Part shown: positions 1 to 8,172 of the stretch, in pieces
Position numbering within the stretch: the first letter of the stretch is position 1
Layout of the letters: the number at the start of each line of letters is the position of its first letter
NCBI GenBank assembly: GCA_033391075.1
Contig: JAWPMV010000002.1
Location: 62,001 to 126,000, forward strand
DNA from: Bacteroidia bacterium
Lineage (GTDB): Bacteria; Bacteroidota; Bacteroidia; J057
Direction: 5' to 3'
Length of the DNA: 64,000 bases
The notes under the pieces: generated by a model
Told to the model about the DNA's origin: nothing
Seen by the model: the letters and a program-made list of their open reading frames with translations, nothing else
Database searches by the model: none
Program-made: the position numbers and the translations under genes

Positions 1-816
1 CTTCCAACCATTGAGACAAAACTGCGTCACGTGACAGTATGAGCAGAATAGAAAAATTAGAACGCCATCAATCCAGCTTAACTGCAGCCATAACAAACTA
101 AAGAGTGAAAGTATTAAACCCTTGACTGAAGTAGGCATAGTAAGTTTCGATAAGCTATTACTGCGAAAAAATACCTAAGCTGAGCCCTTTTTGTATAACG
201 TAAAATTTAAGACCCCAGATGCTAACATATTTTGGGCTGTCTTGTTTCCAAATATCTGGAGAGTTGGGGATAAATTGTTAGGTGAATCTTATCTAAGCAT
301 GGAGACTCTACAAAGTAAACAAAAAGTTTGTGTCGGGCTGTTATCGCGAATGAATCTATATTAATCTAAGACGCTGTGACCTGATTCAGTATACTTGAGA
401 GTGCTTTGTTTTCCTCCAAAGATCCCAGGACTTTTACTTTTTCAATCTTTATTTTCCCCTATTTAATGGTTTAACTTTTCTTTTTGAAAGCTAGGGAGAA
501 TCAAATCTGGAAAATTAAATCCTATAAATAGGACGAATCTTAATTCAATAATTAGGATTTGGTGGTAGCCTCAACTTTTTAGGCTAAGCACTTCATAGTA
601 GAAGGATTCGGGACATACATCGATGTCAGGTGTTTCGATCTTTGTGTTAACATAATTAGGGTTCTATTCAACATTATAAAATTTCCAACTTAAGATATTT
701 TGGGGGGGTTGTTGAATTAAAATTCTCTGAGTTTAATTAAAGGGGAGATTTTGAATATTGATCATATTTCATAACAGGATAGAGATAAGAACCGTATTAT
801 TTCATAAATTGAAGAT
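1..816. other. Gene-poor AT-rich stretch
   Basis: I see no convincing coding region, RNA gene or mobile-element end in these 816 bases. Short open frames exist but lack protein-like composition. The stretch ends just before the toxin-antitoxin pair, so its last 100 bases or so should hold that operon's promoter, which I could not place. Given the insertion-sequence debris to the right, it may be decayed sequence. Confidence 0.5.
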
Positions 817-1032
817 ATGAGGACTTTATCAATAAACATACCCGAAGAAGTGAATGAAAAAGAAGTTCGGATGACTATAGCATCAGCTTTGTTTGATAAG
901 GGAATCCTTTCTTCCGGACAAGCCGCAAAATTTGTGGGGATATCAAAACGAGAATTTCTTGAAACCGTTGGGAGATATGGTGTTTCCATATTTGGTGAGA
1001 CGGTAGAGGATTTAAAAATTCCTTTTGATTGA
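817..1032 (+). CDS. UPF0175 family antitoxin-like protein
   Basis: This 71-residue protein matches the small UPF0175 family, whose members usually sit directly upstream of a PIN-like DUF3368 gene and are regarded as antitoxins. Residues 30-55 (LSSGQAAKFVGISKREFLE) look like a helix-turn-helix, consistent with operator binding and autoregulation. The stop codon overlaps the start of the next gene in a TGATG arrangement, so the two are translationally coupled. No Shine-Dalgarno is visible, as is normal in Bacteroidota. Family assignment is by sequence character and context; the antitoxin role is inferred from family practice. Confidence 0.8.
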   Translation: MRTLSINIPEEVNEKEVRMTIASALFDKGILSSGQAAKFVGISKREFLETVGRYGVSIFGETVEDLKIPFD

Positions 1033-1490
1033 TGGATAAGGTAATAATCTCTGATACAAGTTGTTTGATTGCATTAGAAGGGATTGATCAGCTTGTACTA
1101 CTAAAACAAATTTTCCAACAAGTAATCACGACCCCAGAGGTTGAGCAAGAATTTGGCAAAGAATTGCCAGATTGGATAAGTGTTCTTTCTGTAAAAGATC
1201 TTCAATTCCAAAAAGAGCTAGAGAAAAGATTAGACTTGGGTGAAGCAAGTGCAATAGCATTGGCCCGACAGCTTGAAAATAGTATTCTGATTATAGATGA
1301 AAAGAAAGGCAGGAAAATCGCAAAAGAATACCAAATATCTATTATTGGAACACTCAAGGTATTGATATTAGGCAAAAAGAAAGGATTTATACCTACAATT
1401 AAAGATCCCTTGAAGAAGTTGCACAAAATTGGGTTTCGGTTTTCACGTGCGATCCTAGAGGAAATCTTAAGAGAAGCTGATGAAAATTAG
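1032..1490 (+). CDS. DUF3368 PIN-like toxin (putative ribonuclease)
   Basis: The protein is 152 residues from the ATG at 1032; a TTG three bases earlier is possible but less likely. It has the acidic motifs of the PIN-like DUF3368 family: an N-terminal IISDTSCLIAL with the first Asp, a central LGEASAIALA with a conserved Glu, and LIIDEKKGRKIA with the later acidic pair. PIN-domain toxins are metal-dependent endoribonucleases acting on tRNA or mRNA. The gene overlaps the preceding UPF0175 gene by one base, so the pair reads as a type II toxin-antitoxin module. All expected acidic residues are present, so the gene looks intact. The RNA target cannot be judged from sequence. Confidence 0.8.
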   Translation: MDKVIISDTSCLIALEGIDQLVLLKQIFQQVITTPEVEQEFGKELPDWISVLSVKDLQFQKELEKRLDLGEASAIALARQLENSILIIDEKKGRKIAKEYQISIIGTLKVLILGKKKGFIPTIKDPLKKLHKIGFRFSRAILEEILREADEN

Positions 1491-1667
1491 GAATAAATTC
1501 CGATAGGGTAGAATTTCCATCCGGAATAATTTCCAGGATTATAATCATAATTATGTTAACAATCGGGTGGAAACCCGGTAACATGTCATTCTCAAATATC
1601 GAATTAATCTATAATAATTACCTGTAGTAGAAAATTTACCTATTCCCTTTTAACCTCATGATAATAG

Positions 1668-2274
1668 TTACCTAACTATTAATTTCTGAAATGTAGTTTC
1701 TCCTTGGTGATTAAGTTCAAAGAAGTAATTCCCAGGAGTTAATTGTGAAACTTCCCAATCTAGTCGATTTATTCCCTGTTTAGCTAAATAAGATTTCTTC
1801 GAAATCAATTTCCCCATACTATCAAATAGTCTGATTGCTACAGGCCCTGGTATTTTTAAAGAAAAGGTAAGCTCTGTTTTATACAAGGCAGGGTTTGGAG
1901 AAATTTGCTCAAAAATATGACCCTTCGAAGCAGTCGGTTCGATGGATGTACTCATAAGTGGAAGTTCATACACCCGAACATGGCCCGCATCATTTGCAAT
2001 TCCATCATTCAAAGGAGCACCAATGGCAACTCTTTGACCATCTGCTGAAAGTGAAACGGAATAACCAGATCTATCGCCAGCAAACTCCCCATCAATATCA
2101 TCACCTAGTTGTAACCAGTTGTTTCCATCCCAATCAAAGATTCGAAGATGGCCTGCATCATTTCCGTTTCCATCATTTGTATTTGCAGTAACGGCCAATC
2201 GGTTTCCGTTATTGGAAAAAGATACTGCAAACCCAGAAGCATCTTCGGAGGCTTCCCCATCTATGTCTGAACCT
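1668..2274 (-). pseudogene. 3' fragment of a secreted FG-GAP-like protein with type IX sorting domain
   Basis: About 200 residues of coding sequence run from the inner edge of the Tn3 left end at 2275 to a stop at 1668. The first part holds two tandem repeats containing DIDGEASEDASG-type and NDGIANDAGHVRVYEL-type motifs, as in FG-GAP-like beta-propeller repeats of marine Bacteroidota. The last 85 residues or so are a type A type IX secretion sorting domain (ISPNPALYKTELTFSL, then LTPGNYFFEL, ending QKLIVR). The 5' end is missing: an open frame continues into the transposon end but encodes only transposon sequence there. The likely 5' end of the same gene is the signal-peptide fragment at 6852-6893. 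Adhesion or cell-surface display is typical of such proteins. Confidence 0.75.
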
Positions 2275-2315
2275 GGGGTAGCGGGGGCATTTCTACAGAA
2301 AGTTACGCTACGCAT
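2275..2315. repeat. Tn3 left terminal inverted repeat
   Basis: The 41-bp outer repeat begins GGGGTAGCGGGGGCATTTC and is complementary to 6020-6060 with one mismatch. It interrupts the FG-GAP-like gene whose 3' part lies immediately to the left. The five flanking bases are AACCT. Confidence 0.92.
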
Positions 2316-2357
2316 AAAGTTTTCTCTATATGAGGAGTGCTGATAATCTCTCCTCAC

Positions 2358-2921
2358 TCACCTATTTGCTTTATGAGCCCTAATGTATTTATAAAGAGTG
2401 GGTTTTGAAATCTCCATCATTTCACAAATCTCGGCAATGGTATGTTCCTTTTTATCATAGAGGTTTATAGCCACTTTTCTCTTCTTTTCACTCAGGGCAA
2501 AAGGCCTTCCCCCCAATCTTCCTCTGGCTCTTGCAGCTTTGAGTCCAGCCTGTGTTCTTTCTCTGATAAGGTTGCGTTCAAATTCAGCCAGAGCAGCAAA
2601 AATGTGAAAGATCAGTTTCCCGGTAGAGGAAGAGGTATCCATTGATTCCTGCAAAGATTTTAACTGGATCTGTTTTTCCTCCAGGGTATTTACCATTTCA
2701 ATCAAATCTTTGAGCGACCTACTGAGTCTGTCAAGCCTCCATACTACCAGGGTATCTCCCGTTCTAAGATATGCAAGTGCCTGATCCAATCCTGGTCTGG
2801 ATGCAGTAGCGCCACTTTGATGATCTTCAAAAATCTTTTCACAACCTGCTTGCCCTAATGCGTCCTTTTGCAGAGAAAGATTCTGATCATCTGTAGAAAC
2901 TCTGGCATATCCTATAAGCAT
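2358..2921 (-). CDS. tnpR: Tn3-type serine resolvase
   Basis: This 187-residue serine recombinase resolves the cointegrate formed by replicative Tn3 transposition. The N-terminal catalytic domain begins MLIGYARVSTDDQ, with Ser9 as nucleophile. The arginine motif WRLDRLSRS lies near residue 65, and the FAALAEFERNLIRERT helix leads into the dimer interface. The C-terminal 45 residues carry the DNA-binding helix-turn-helix (TIAEICEMMEISKPTLYKYI). The length matches TnpR/Gin-type resolvases. It is transcribed divergently from tnpA, and the shared intergenic segment probably holds the res site, where TnpR would also repress both genes. Confidence 0.95.
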   Translation of the reverse strand: MLIGYARVSTDDQNLSLQKDALGQAGCEKIFEDHQSGATASRPGLDQALAYLRTGDTLVVWRLDRLSRSLKDLIEMVNTLEEKQIQLKSLQESMDTSSSTGKLIFHIFAALAEFERNLIRERTQAGLKAARARGRLGGRPFALSEKKRKVAINLYDKKEHTIAEICEMMEISKPTLYKYIRAHKANR

Positions 2922-3084
2922 ATCTATTTTTTAAAAGTAAATATACTCATCATTAATGGATTTGGGTTTACTTTCATTTATTTACTGACTTTATTAACCA
3001 GCTAAAAGTGAGTTTTAGCTCTTCTGTTGGAGAGTAAATAAAACGCCCCTTTGTTTTACCAGCCTAAATTAACTCCAACTCCTT
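2922..3084. promoter_or_regulatory. Probable res site and divergent promoters of tnpR/tnpA
   Basis: This 163-bp AT-rich gap lies between the divergent resolvase and transposase genes. In Tn3 elements with this layout it holds the three-part resolvase binding site and both promoters. I could not delimit individual resolvase half-sites by eye, so the call rests on position only. Confidence 0.5.
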
Positions 3085-5997
3085 ATGTCCCAGAAAAAGT
3101 CCTCCCATGTGAGTATTCACAACTATTACCTTAAAACTGAGCAGTTCTCCGAAGAAGAAATGATTCGAGACTGGACACTCTCAGAGGTAGATAAAGCTCA
3201 ACTCATGAGCGTTCAAATGAACTATCAGCTATTTATAGCCCTTCAACTATTGGCTGTAAAACTCTATGGCCGTTTTCTGAGAGATGTTAATCACCTCTCT
3301 CCCCGCATCAGTTCTTATCTTTGTACTCAGTTGGGGCAACCGCCCTCTCTATTTGTTGAATATCCAGATAGAAAAGCCACTCTTTCGAAATACAGAAAAC
3401 AGATCCTGACTCACCTGGGCTTTCAAAAATTTACTAAAAAAGTAGAAGCGGAGCTGATAGGATGGCTCAAGCCCCTCATTCATTCAGGAGTTCTCCCAGA
3501 TCATCTGTCTGAGCAAGCCCAGCAATATTTGCTTGAGGCCCGGGTTTTACTTCCCGGAAAGACGATATTAGATCGGCTTATCCACAGCACCTTTCAGGAA
3601 ACCCAAGGTCAGCTTTTTGAAAATATCTACCACAAACTGAGTCCTGATTTAAGAAAAAGTATTGATGCTTTATTAGAAGTGGATCCAGACAAGCAGCATT
3701 CCTTTTTTCAACAGCTCAAAGAGTATCCTCCTGCTGCAGGTATCCGTTCTCTGAAGTTATATCTATCTCGTTATCAAAAACTATCCCAGATAAAGTTCAG
3801 TCCTTTTGAAAATTACGCATTAGCACCTCAATGGGTTGAACATTTTTATAAACTGGCCATTTCATATCATGCCAAGGATCTCAAACGATTTAAGAAAAGC
3901 AAAAAATACATGCTTATGCTGTGTTTTTTGCTAGAGAGGAAAAAGATGCTGACCGATTACCTCATTCAGATGCACGAGCAATATATCGCTGAGATACTCA
4001 GGCAGTCCAAGAACAGTTACCAGAGGAGCCAACGAAAACTAAGAAGAACCTATAAAAAAGCTGTAGACATGGCCCTTTTCACAACCGAGACCTTACTCGA
4101 TTGGCCAGAGGAGGAAGAAATAACCACCCTAGATCTATGGGAGAAAATTGATAAGCAAGCCTTGAGCAATTGCCGTATCCATCTCAAACTCTATAAAGAG
4201 ATGGAAGAAAAGGGTCTGGGACATATTCTCCTGCGCCGCTACCCAAGCCTGCGAAAATACTTTGCACACTATATAGATTTGCCTTTTAAAGCAGCACTAG
4301 GGAGTGAATCTATACTACTGGCTCTGGAGCTACTCAAAAAACTGGATCAAGGGGTCCTCAATCAATTACCGGATGAGACTCCCCTGGATTTTGTACCCAA
4401 AGAATTAGAAAAGCTACTTTATGATGAAAAGGGAACGATCAAACGAAATGCATGGGAGCTCTCCTTGGCCATTATCTTAAAGGATGCCCTCAGAAGCGGA
4501 GATATTTACCTGGAAGAGAGTAAAAACTATGTCTCATTCTGGAATCTGATGCTCAGTGAGCAAAGATGGAAGGAGCTTGAACCCAGTACCTACAGCTTAA
4601 TGGGACAGCCAGAGAAAAAACAGGTGCATCAGCAAACTCAAAAGCAATTTATCCAGGAGATTAAGAAGGCTCAATCGGCTTTCCCATTAGATGATTTCGC
4701 TAAAATTGAAGGGGGAAAGCTCAAGCTAAAAAAAGATGATAAAGCCCAGATCCCTGATCAAATTACTCGTTTACAGAAAACCCTGGATGCATCCTTGCCT
4801 ATCATTCGGATTGAAAAATTACTTCAAGAGGTTGATAGACATACCCGATTTACTCGTCATTTTATTCCTGAGCATCCGCATAATTCCAGGCCTAAAGATT
4901 TCTACACCCACTTAATGGCTACTCTCATATCGCAGGCCACAAATCTGGGAGTAGTTGCGATGAGTGCCAGCATGAAGCATGCTCCGGTAGATAGACTTCG
5001 CCATATCCTCAGCTATTATATCCGAGAAGAAACCCTCAAGGCAGCTAATGCTGAAATTGTCAACCATCATCACAAATTACCCTTAAGCTCTATTCATGGA
5101 TCCGGAGAAATCTCATCTTCAGATGCCCAGAGGTTTGGTATTAGGGCATCAAGCTTACTGGCTTCCTATTATCCCAGATACTATGGATACTATGAAAAGG
5201 CCATTGGAATCTACACCCATGTTTCTGATCAGTATTCGGTCTTTAACACAAAAGCTATTTCCTGTGGACCCAGAGAAGCACTTTATGTGTTGGATGGATT
5301 ATTAGAAAATAACACGATCCTCAAGCCACTAAAACATACTACAGATACCGCAGGATACACCGAAATTATATTTGCCCTCTGTCATCTACTAGGCTATTAT
5401 TTTATGCCCAGGATCAGGGATCTCAAAGACCAACAACTCTACAGAATTGATACCGATCATGAATTGGGAGTTTTCAGTCCTTTACTGAGCAAAAAGGCAA
5501 ATCCTAAACTCATAGAGGAGCAATGGTCAGAGATGATTCGAGTGGCCAGGTCTTTACAACTAAGAACAGCTCCCGCCCATGTAGTTGTACAAAGACTGAT
5601 GAATGCTTCCCCTGCTGATAATCTGGCTAAAGCATTCACCCATTTTGGCAGAATTATCAAGACCCAGTACATACTCAGATACATCTCTGATCCCAAGCTG
5701 AGGAGAAGTGTACAGTTGCAACTAAACAAAGGCGAATACAGACACAATCTCCCTCGAAAAATCTTTTTTGCCAATCAAGGGAAGTTCACCACAGGGGACT
5801 ATACCGAGATTATGAATAAAGCTTCTTGCCTTAGCCTTGTCTCAAATGCTATTCTATATTGGAATACACAAAAAATCCAGCGTATCGTTCATAAAATGAG
5901 AAAGAACGGACAGATCATAGAAGATGATGTCCTAAAGCATATCTCTTTGCTACCCTATAAACATATCATTCCCAACGGCACATACTTTATCGATTAA
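3085..5997 (+). CDS. tnpA: Tn3-family transposase
   Basis: At 970 residues this is a normal-length Tn3-family DDE transposase, catalysing replicative transposition through the 41-bp ends. The N-terminal part is the DNA-binding DUF4158-type region. The catalytic core has all three acidic residues in their family contexts: Asp584 in LLQEVDRHTRF, Asp754 in KHTTDTAGYTE, and Glu908 in TGDYTEIMNKASCLS. The stop at 5997 lies 22 bp from the right terminal repeat. The frame is intact, so the element may be functional. It shares only family-level resemblance with the second Tn3-type transposase at 25636-28677. Confidence 0.95.
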   Translation: MSQKKSSHVSIHNYYLKTEQFSEEEMIRDWTLSEVDKAQLMSVQMNYQLFIALQLLAVKLYGRFLRDVNHLSPRISSYLCTQLGQPPSLFVEYPDRKATLSKYRKQILTHLGFQKFTKKVEAELIGWLKPLIHSGVLPDHLSEQAQQYLLEARVLLPGKTILDRLIHSTFQETQGQLFENIYHKLSPDLRKSIDALLEVDPDKQHSFFQQLKEYPPAAGIRSLKLYLSRYQKLSQIKFSPFENYALAPQWVEHFYKLAISYHAKDLKRFKKSKKYMLMLCFLLERKKMLTDYLIQMHEQYIAEILRQSKNSYQRSQRKLRRTYKKAVDMALFTTETLLDWPEEEEITTLDLWEKIDKQALSNCRIHLKLYKEMEEKGLGHILLRRYPSLRKYFAHYIDLPFKAALGSESILLALELLKKLDQGVLNQLPDETPLDFVPKELEKLLYDEKGTIKRNAWELSLAIILKDALRSGDIYLEESKNYVSFWNLMLSEQRWKELEPSTYSLMGQPEKKQVHQQTQKQFIQEIKKAQSAFPLDDFAKIEGGKLKLKKDDKAQIPDQITRLQKTLDASLPIIRIEKLLQEVDRHTRFTRHFIPEHPHNSRPKDFYTHLMATLISQATNLGVVAMSASMKHAPVDRLRHILSYYIREETLKAANAEIVNHHHKLPLSSIHGSGEISSSDAQRFGIRASSLLASYYPRYYGYYEKAIGIYTHVSDQYSVFNTKAISCGPREALYVLDGLLENNTILKPLKHTTDTAGYTEIIFALCHLLGYYFMPRIRDLKDQQLYRIDTDHELGVFSPLLSKKANPKLIEEQWSEMIRVARSLQLRTAPAHVVVQRLMNASPADNLAKAFTHFGRIIKTQYILRYISDPKLRRSVQLQLNKGEYRHNLPRKIFFANQGKFTTGDYTEIMNKASCLSLVSNAILYWNTQKIQRIVHKMRKNGQIIEDDVLKHISLLPYKHIIPNGTYFID

Positions 5998-6019
5998 ACA
6001 AACATATATGAAAAACCTA

Positions 6020-6060
6020 ATGCGTAGCGTAACTTTCTGTTGAAATGCCCCCGCTACCCC
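6020..6060. repeat. Tn3 right terminal inverted repeat
   Basis: This 41-bp repeat ends CCCCCGCTACCCC and pairs with 2275-2315 with one mismatch. Immediately outside it the sequence becomes IS6 element sequence starting TACTCTCAATTTATT, which in the second IS copy begins 43 bp inside that element's end. Confidence 0.92.
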
Positions 6061-6851
6061 TACTCTCAATTTATTAAAAATAATCAAACTGTCTGTCTAT
6101 GAGAGGGATTTCACCCATGAGTTTGCTTTTCGCTCCATACATAAACAGATCAAACTGACCCTTTTTGAACATTCGCATGGTCTCAAATCCTTTGATTGTA
6201 GCATAAGCAGTCTTCATGGATTTGAATCCCAACGTTGGTTTAATCAGTCGCTTGAGTTTTCCATGATCAGCCTCAACTATATTATTCAAGTACTTGGCTT
6301 TTCGATGTTCTGTAGATGCTGACAAGCGATGCTCTTCCTTTAGCATTTTAATGGCTTTGCCATAGGTAGAATTCTGATCTGTGTTGATCACGTAGGGCTG
6401 CTCCCACTCCTTTAACCCCTTGATTGCTTTCTGTAGGAAACGTTTTGCTGCTTTTGTATTCCGGGTAGGAGACAAATAAAAATCAATGGTCCTTCCGTAT
6501 TTGTCAACAGCTCTATATAAATATTTCCAGACTCCTTTTACTTTGATATAGGTTTCATCTACTCGCCACGATCCACTGAAGGAGAACTTTTTGTACCAAC
6601 GCATTTGCTTTTCCAGTTCAGGAGCATAACGCTGTACCCACCTGTAAATGGTGGTATGGTCAACCCTAACTCCACGCTCTTCCATCATTTCTTCAAGATC
6701 CCGATAGCTGATCCCGTATTTGCAGTACCAACGGACACATTGAAGAATAATTTCTCTCTGAAAATGACGGTATTTGAAGGCACTCATGAGCTCGGATTAG
6801 TGATTGTGAGTTGACATTAAATATACGAAGCATAATCTTTGCAACAGGGTC
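6061..6851 (-). mobile_element. IS6-family insertion sequence, copy 1, one end missing
   Basis: It is nearly identical to copy 2 (8173-9006). Its end beyond the transposase start is intact and terminates with TTTGCAACAGGGTC at 6851. The other end is lost: sequence corresponding to 8173-8215 of copy 2, including the terminal GGCTCTGTTGCAAA repeat, is absent, and the Tn3 right end takes its place. The copy should therefore be unable to transpose by itself, although its transposase frame is complete. Confidence 0.88.
6074..6787 (-). CDS. IS6-family transposase (copy 1)
   Basis: This 237-residue DDE transposase is of the IS6/IS26 family. It has an N-terminal helix-turn-helix (YGISYRDLEEMMEERGV), then the catalytic residues in WRVDETYIKV, VINTDQNSTYGKA and NNIVEADHGKLKR. 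It differs from copy 2 at about three residues, for example Ala/Thr after NTK and Pro/Arg near the C-terminus, and is roughly 90 percent identical to copy 3. IS6 enzymes act replicatively and form cointegrates, with no resolvase of their own. The frame is intact, but the element has lost one terminal repeat. Confidence 0.93.
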   Translation of the reverse strand: MSAFKYRHFQREIILQCVRWYCKYGISYRDLEEMMEERGVRVDHTTIYRWVQRYAPELEKQMRWYKKFSFSGSWRVDETYIKVKGVWKYLYRAVDKYGRTIDFYLSPTRNTKAAKRFLQKAIKGLKEWEQPYVINTDQNSTYGKAIKMLKEEHRLSASTEHRKAKYLNNIVEADHGKLKRLIKPTLGFKSMKTAYATIKGFETMRMFKKGQFDLFMYGAKSKLMGEIPLIDRQFDYF

Positions 6852-6893
6852 AGAAAAAGCCATTGAAAGGAAGATAATGAATACCGTTTTCAT
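6852..6893 (-). pseudogene. 5' fragment of an exported protein (signal peptide only)
   Basis: Reading leftward from an ATG at 6893, 14 codons (MKTVFIIFLSMAFS) encode the start of a typical Sec signal peptide: a Lys, then a hydrophobic core. They are cut off exactly where the IS6 copy 1 end begins. The 3' end of an exported type IX-secreted protein, lacking its start, lies on the same strand beyond the Tn3/IS block at 1668-2274. The simplest reading is that both are ends of one ancestral gene. The fragment is short, so the link is inference. Confidence 0.5.
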
Positions 6894-7059
6894 TCTATAA
6901 ATGCATCTAATTGTCCAACTGAAATCAAAAAAACAGTATCTATCCTTTAAATTTTTTCATGAAAAAATGAAGATCTTAACCAAATAAAATAAAAGGCCAT
7001 AATCCCATTATTATTTTAAGGAGGTAATTCCTAACTGTAAACATTGGTTCAAACTTGTA

Positions 7060-7779
7060 TTACTCCCAAATTATCTCGGCTTCTCTTAATTCGACGGGTT
7101 GCGGTAGGACATAGTATCCACAAATATCAATTGTATACATTACATAAAAAAACAAGAACTTTGAAATAAATTCATTTTTATTATCGGATGTCCAATAGGT
7201 AAAATCGAATATATAATTATCATTTTCTAAAATGATTGTAAAAGTTTCATATTTCACCCCTTTATCAACACTTGCAGTATTCAAAAAATATATCTCCTCC
7301 ATTGTATTTACTGCTTTTGAAAACTCCTTAATTGTGAATTTCTTTACAGTGTCTTCCGAAACTAAATTTAAGAAATAGTCTCTATAGGTTTCTATGGTTA
7401 GCCCTATTGTTTCCTTTTTATTATGAATAAATATCTTAAAGTTATTGCCTTTTTTTTCTCCAATTTTGCAAAACAATGCTTTTGAAGAATCATCTTTTAT
7501 TTCCCAATGAGATGGAATACTAAGGTTAATCTGACCATCAGAACTTTTGATTCTTTTCATTATAATTTCTTGTTTGTCGCCAAGAAAATTTATCTCAGAA
7601 GATCCTGAAACTTTCCTTATATCCCTAATAGTAGAATTCTCTTCCTTTGTCAAATCCGAAAACTTTCCTAATTCCTCAATTCTAAAGGAATCAAAATTTG
7701 GTCGTTCTCCTCGCATAAAATATAATATCAGGACTAAAGTGAATATTATGCTAAGAAGATAAATGATATTTTTTTTCAT
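7060..7779 (-). CDS. Hypothetical membrane-anchored protein
   Basis: I do not recognise this 239-residue protein. It starts with a short Lys-rich segment and one hydrophobic helix (residues 5-22), suggesting a signal anchor. A mostly polar, beta-rich domain with a PsbP/DcrB-like flavour (LSIPSHWEIKDD) follows. The base composition is noticeably AT-rich. The gene starts 18 bp after the stop of the truncated gene at 7798-8172 on the same strand, so the two were probably co-transcribed. A small membrane protein directly after the C-terminus of a large gene is the usual place for an immunity protein, but nothing in the sequence proves that role. Confidence 0.6.
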   Translation of the reverse strand: MKKNIIYLLSIIFTLVLILYFMRGERPNFDSFRIEELGKFSDLTKEENSTIRDIRKVSGSSEINFLGDKQEIIMKRIKSSDGQINLSIPSHWEIKDDSSKALFCKIGEKKGNNFKIFIHNKKETIGLTIETYRDYFLNLVSEDTVKKFTIKEFSKAVNTMEEIYFLNTASVDKGVKYETFTIILENDNYIFDFTYWTSDNKNEFISKFLFFYVMYTIDICGYYVLPQPVELREAEIIWE

Positions 7780-7797
7780 TTTATAGTATCTTTAATC

Positions 7798-8172
7798 TTA
7801 GTTTTCACTAGACAGCCCACCCTCAATTGATCCAGAAAATGTAGTTTTTCCAACTTTTACTTTGGGAGATTGGACTTTTAGCCCTGCTTTGGCTTTTATA
7901 TTTCCATTTTCATCAATGCTATAGGAGCTAAATACACCTGCTGTATTAGTCTTATCACCAGAGAAACTTGTAATAAGAGTCATTGCATCTCCAGTCTCAA
8001 GGTTTTTACTTTGTGTTAAAGATATTGAATGAGTGGAACCTGGGACTTTAACTTTAACGTTTAGGGAGGCGTCTACAGATTCTTTTGTTTTATTTTCCAC
8101 TGTAACGATATTTTGGGTCCCTAACATTATTCCATCTTTAGCTGGTCTAAGATCTTTGATAGCACTAGGATT
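7798..8172 (-). pseudogene. 3' fragment of an unknown protein, truncated by IS6 copy 2
   Basis: About 124 residues remain, from the IS end at 8173 to a stop at 7798. The apparent first residues of the longer open frame (MIIYNVCNR) come from the insertion sequence. The remaining sequence is Ser/Thr/Lys-rich, with alternating patterns (QSPKVKVGKTTFSGSIEGG) suggesting beta structure. I cannot name a family. Its position before a small membrane protein would suit the C-terminal end of an RHS or polymorphic-toxin protein, but no RHS core motif is present in what is left. The 5' part was not found on the far side of the IS. Confidence 0.55.

Larger units (their letters stand above)
2275..6060 (+). 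mobile_element. Tn3-family transposon (resolvase + transposase, no cargo)
   Basis: The element is 3786 bp. It is bounded by 41-bp inverted repeats (2275-2315 and 6020-6060) that differ at one position and start with GGGG. The repeat follows the Tn4430-like Tn3 consensus, with an internal CATTTC and a late ACGCTA. Inside are divergent tnpR (minus) and tnpA (plus) with about 160 bp between them for a resolution site. There is no passenger gene. The five bases outside the left end (AACCT) and outside the right end (TACTC) do not match, so no target duplication remains. The right end directly abuts an IS6 copy that has lost its own terminus. Confidence 0.93.

Noticed and set aside
26-35. Palindrome GTCACGTGAC
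   Set aside because: A 10-bp palindrome is expected dozens of times by chance in 64 kb, and nothing nearby supports an operator.
762-989. 75-codon minus-strand open frame opposite the antitoxin gene
   Set aside because: It is antisense to a recognisable UPF0175 gene and has no family resemblance.
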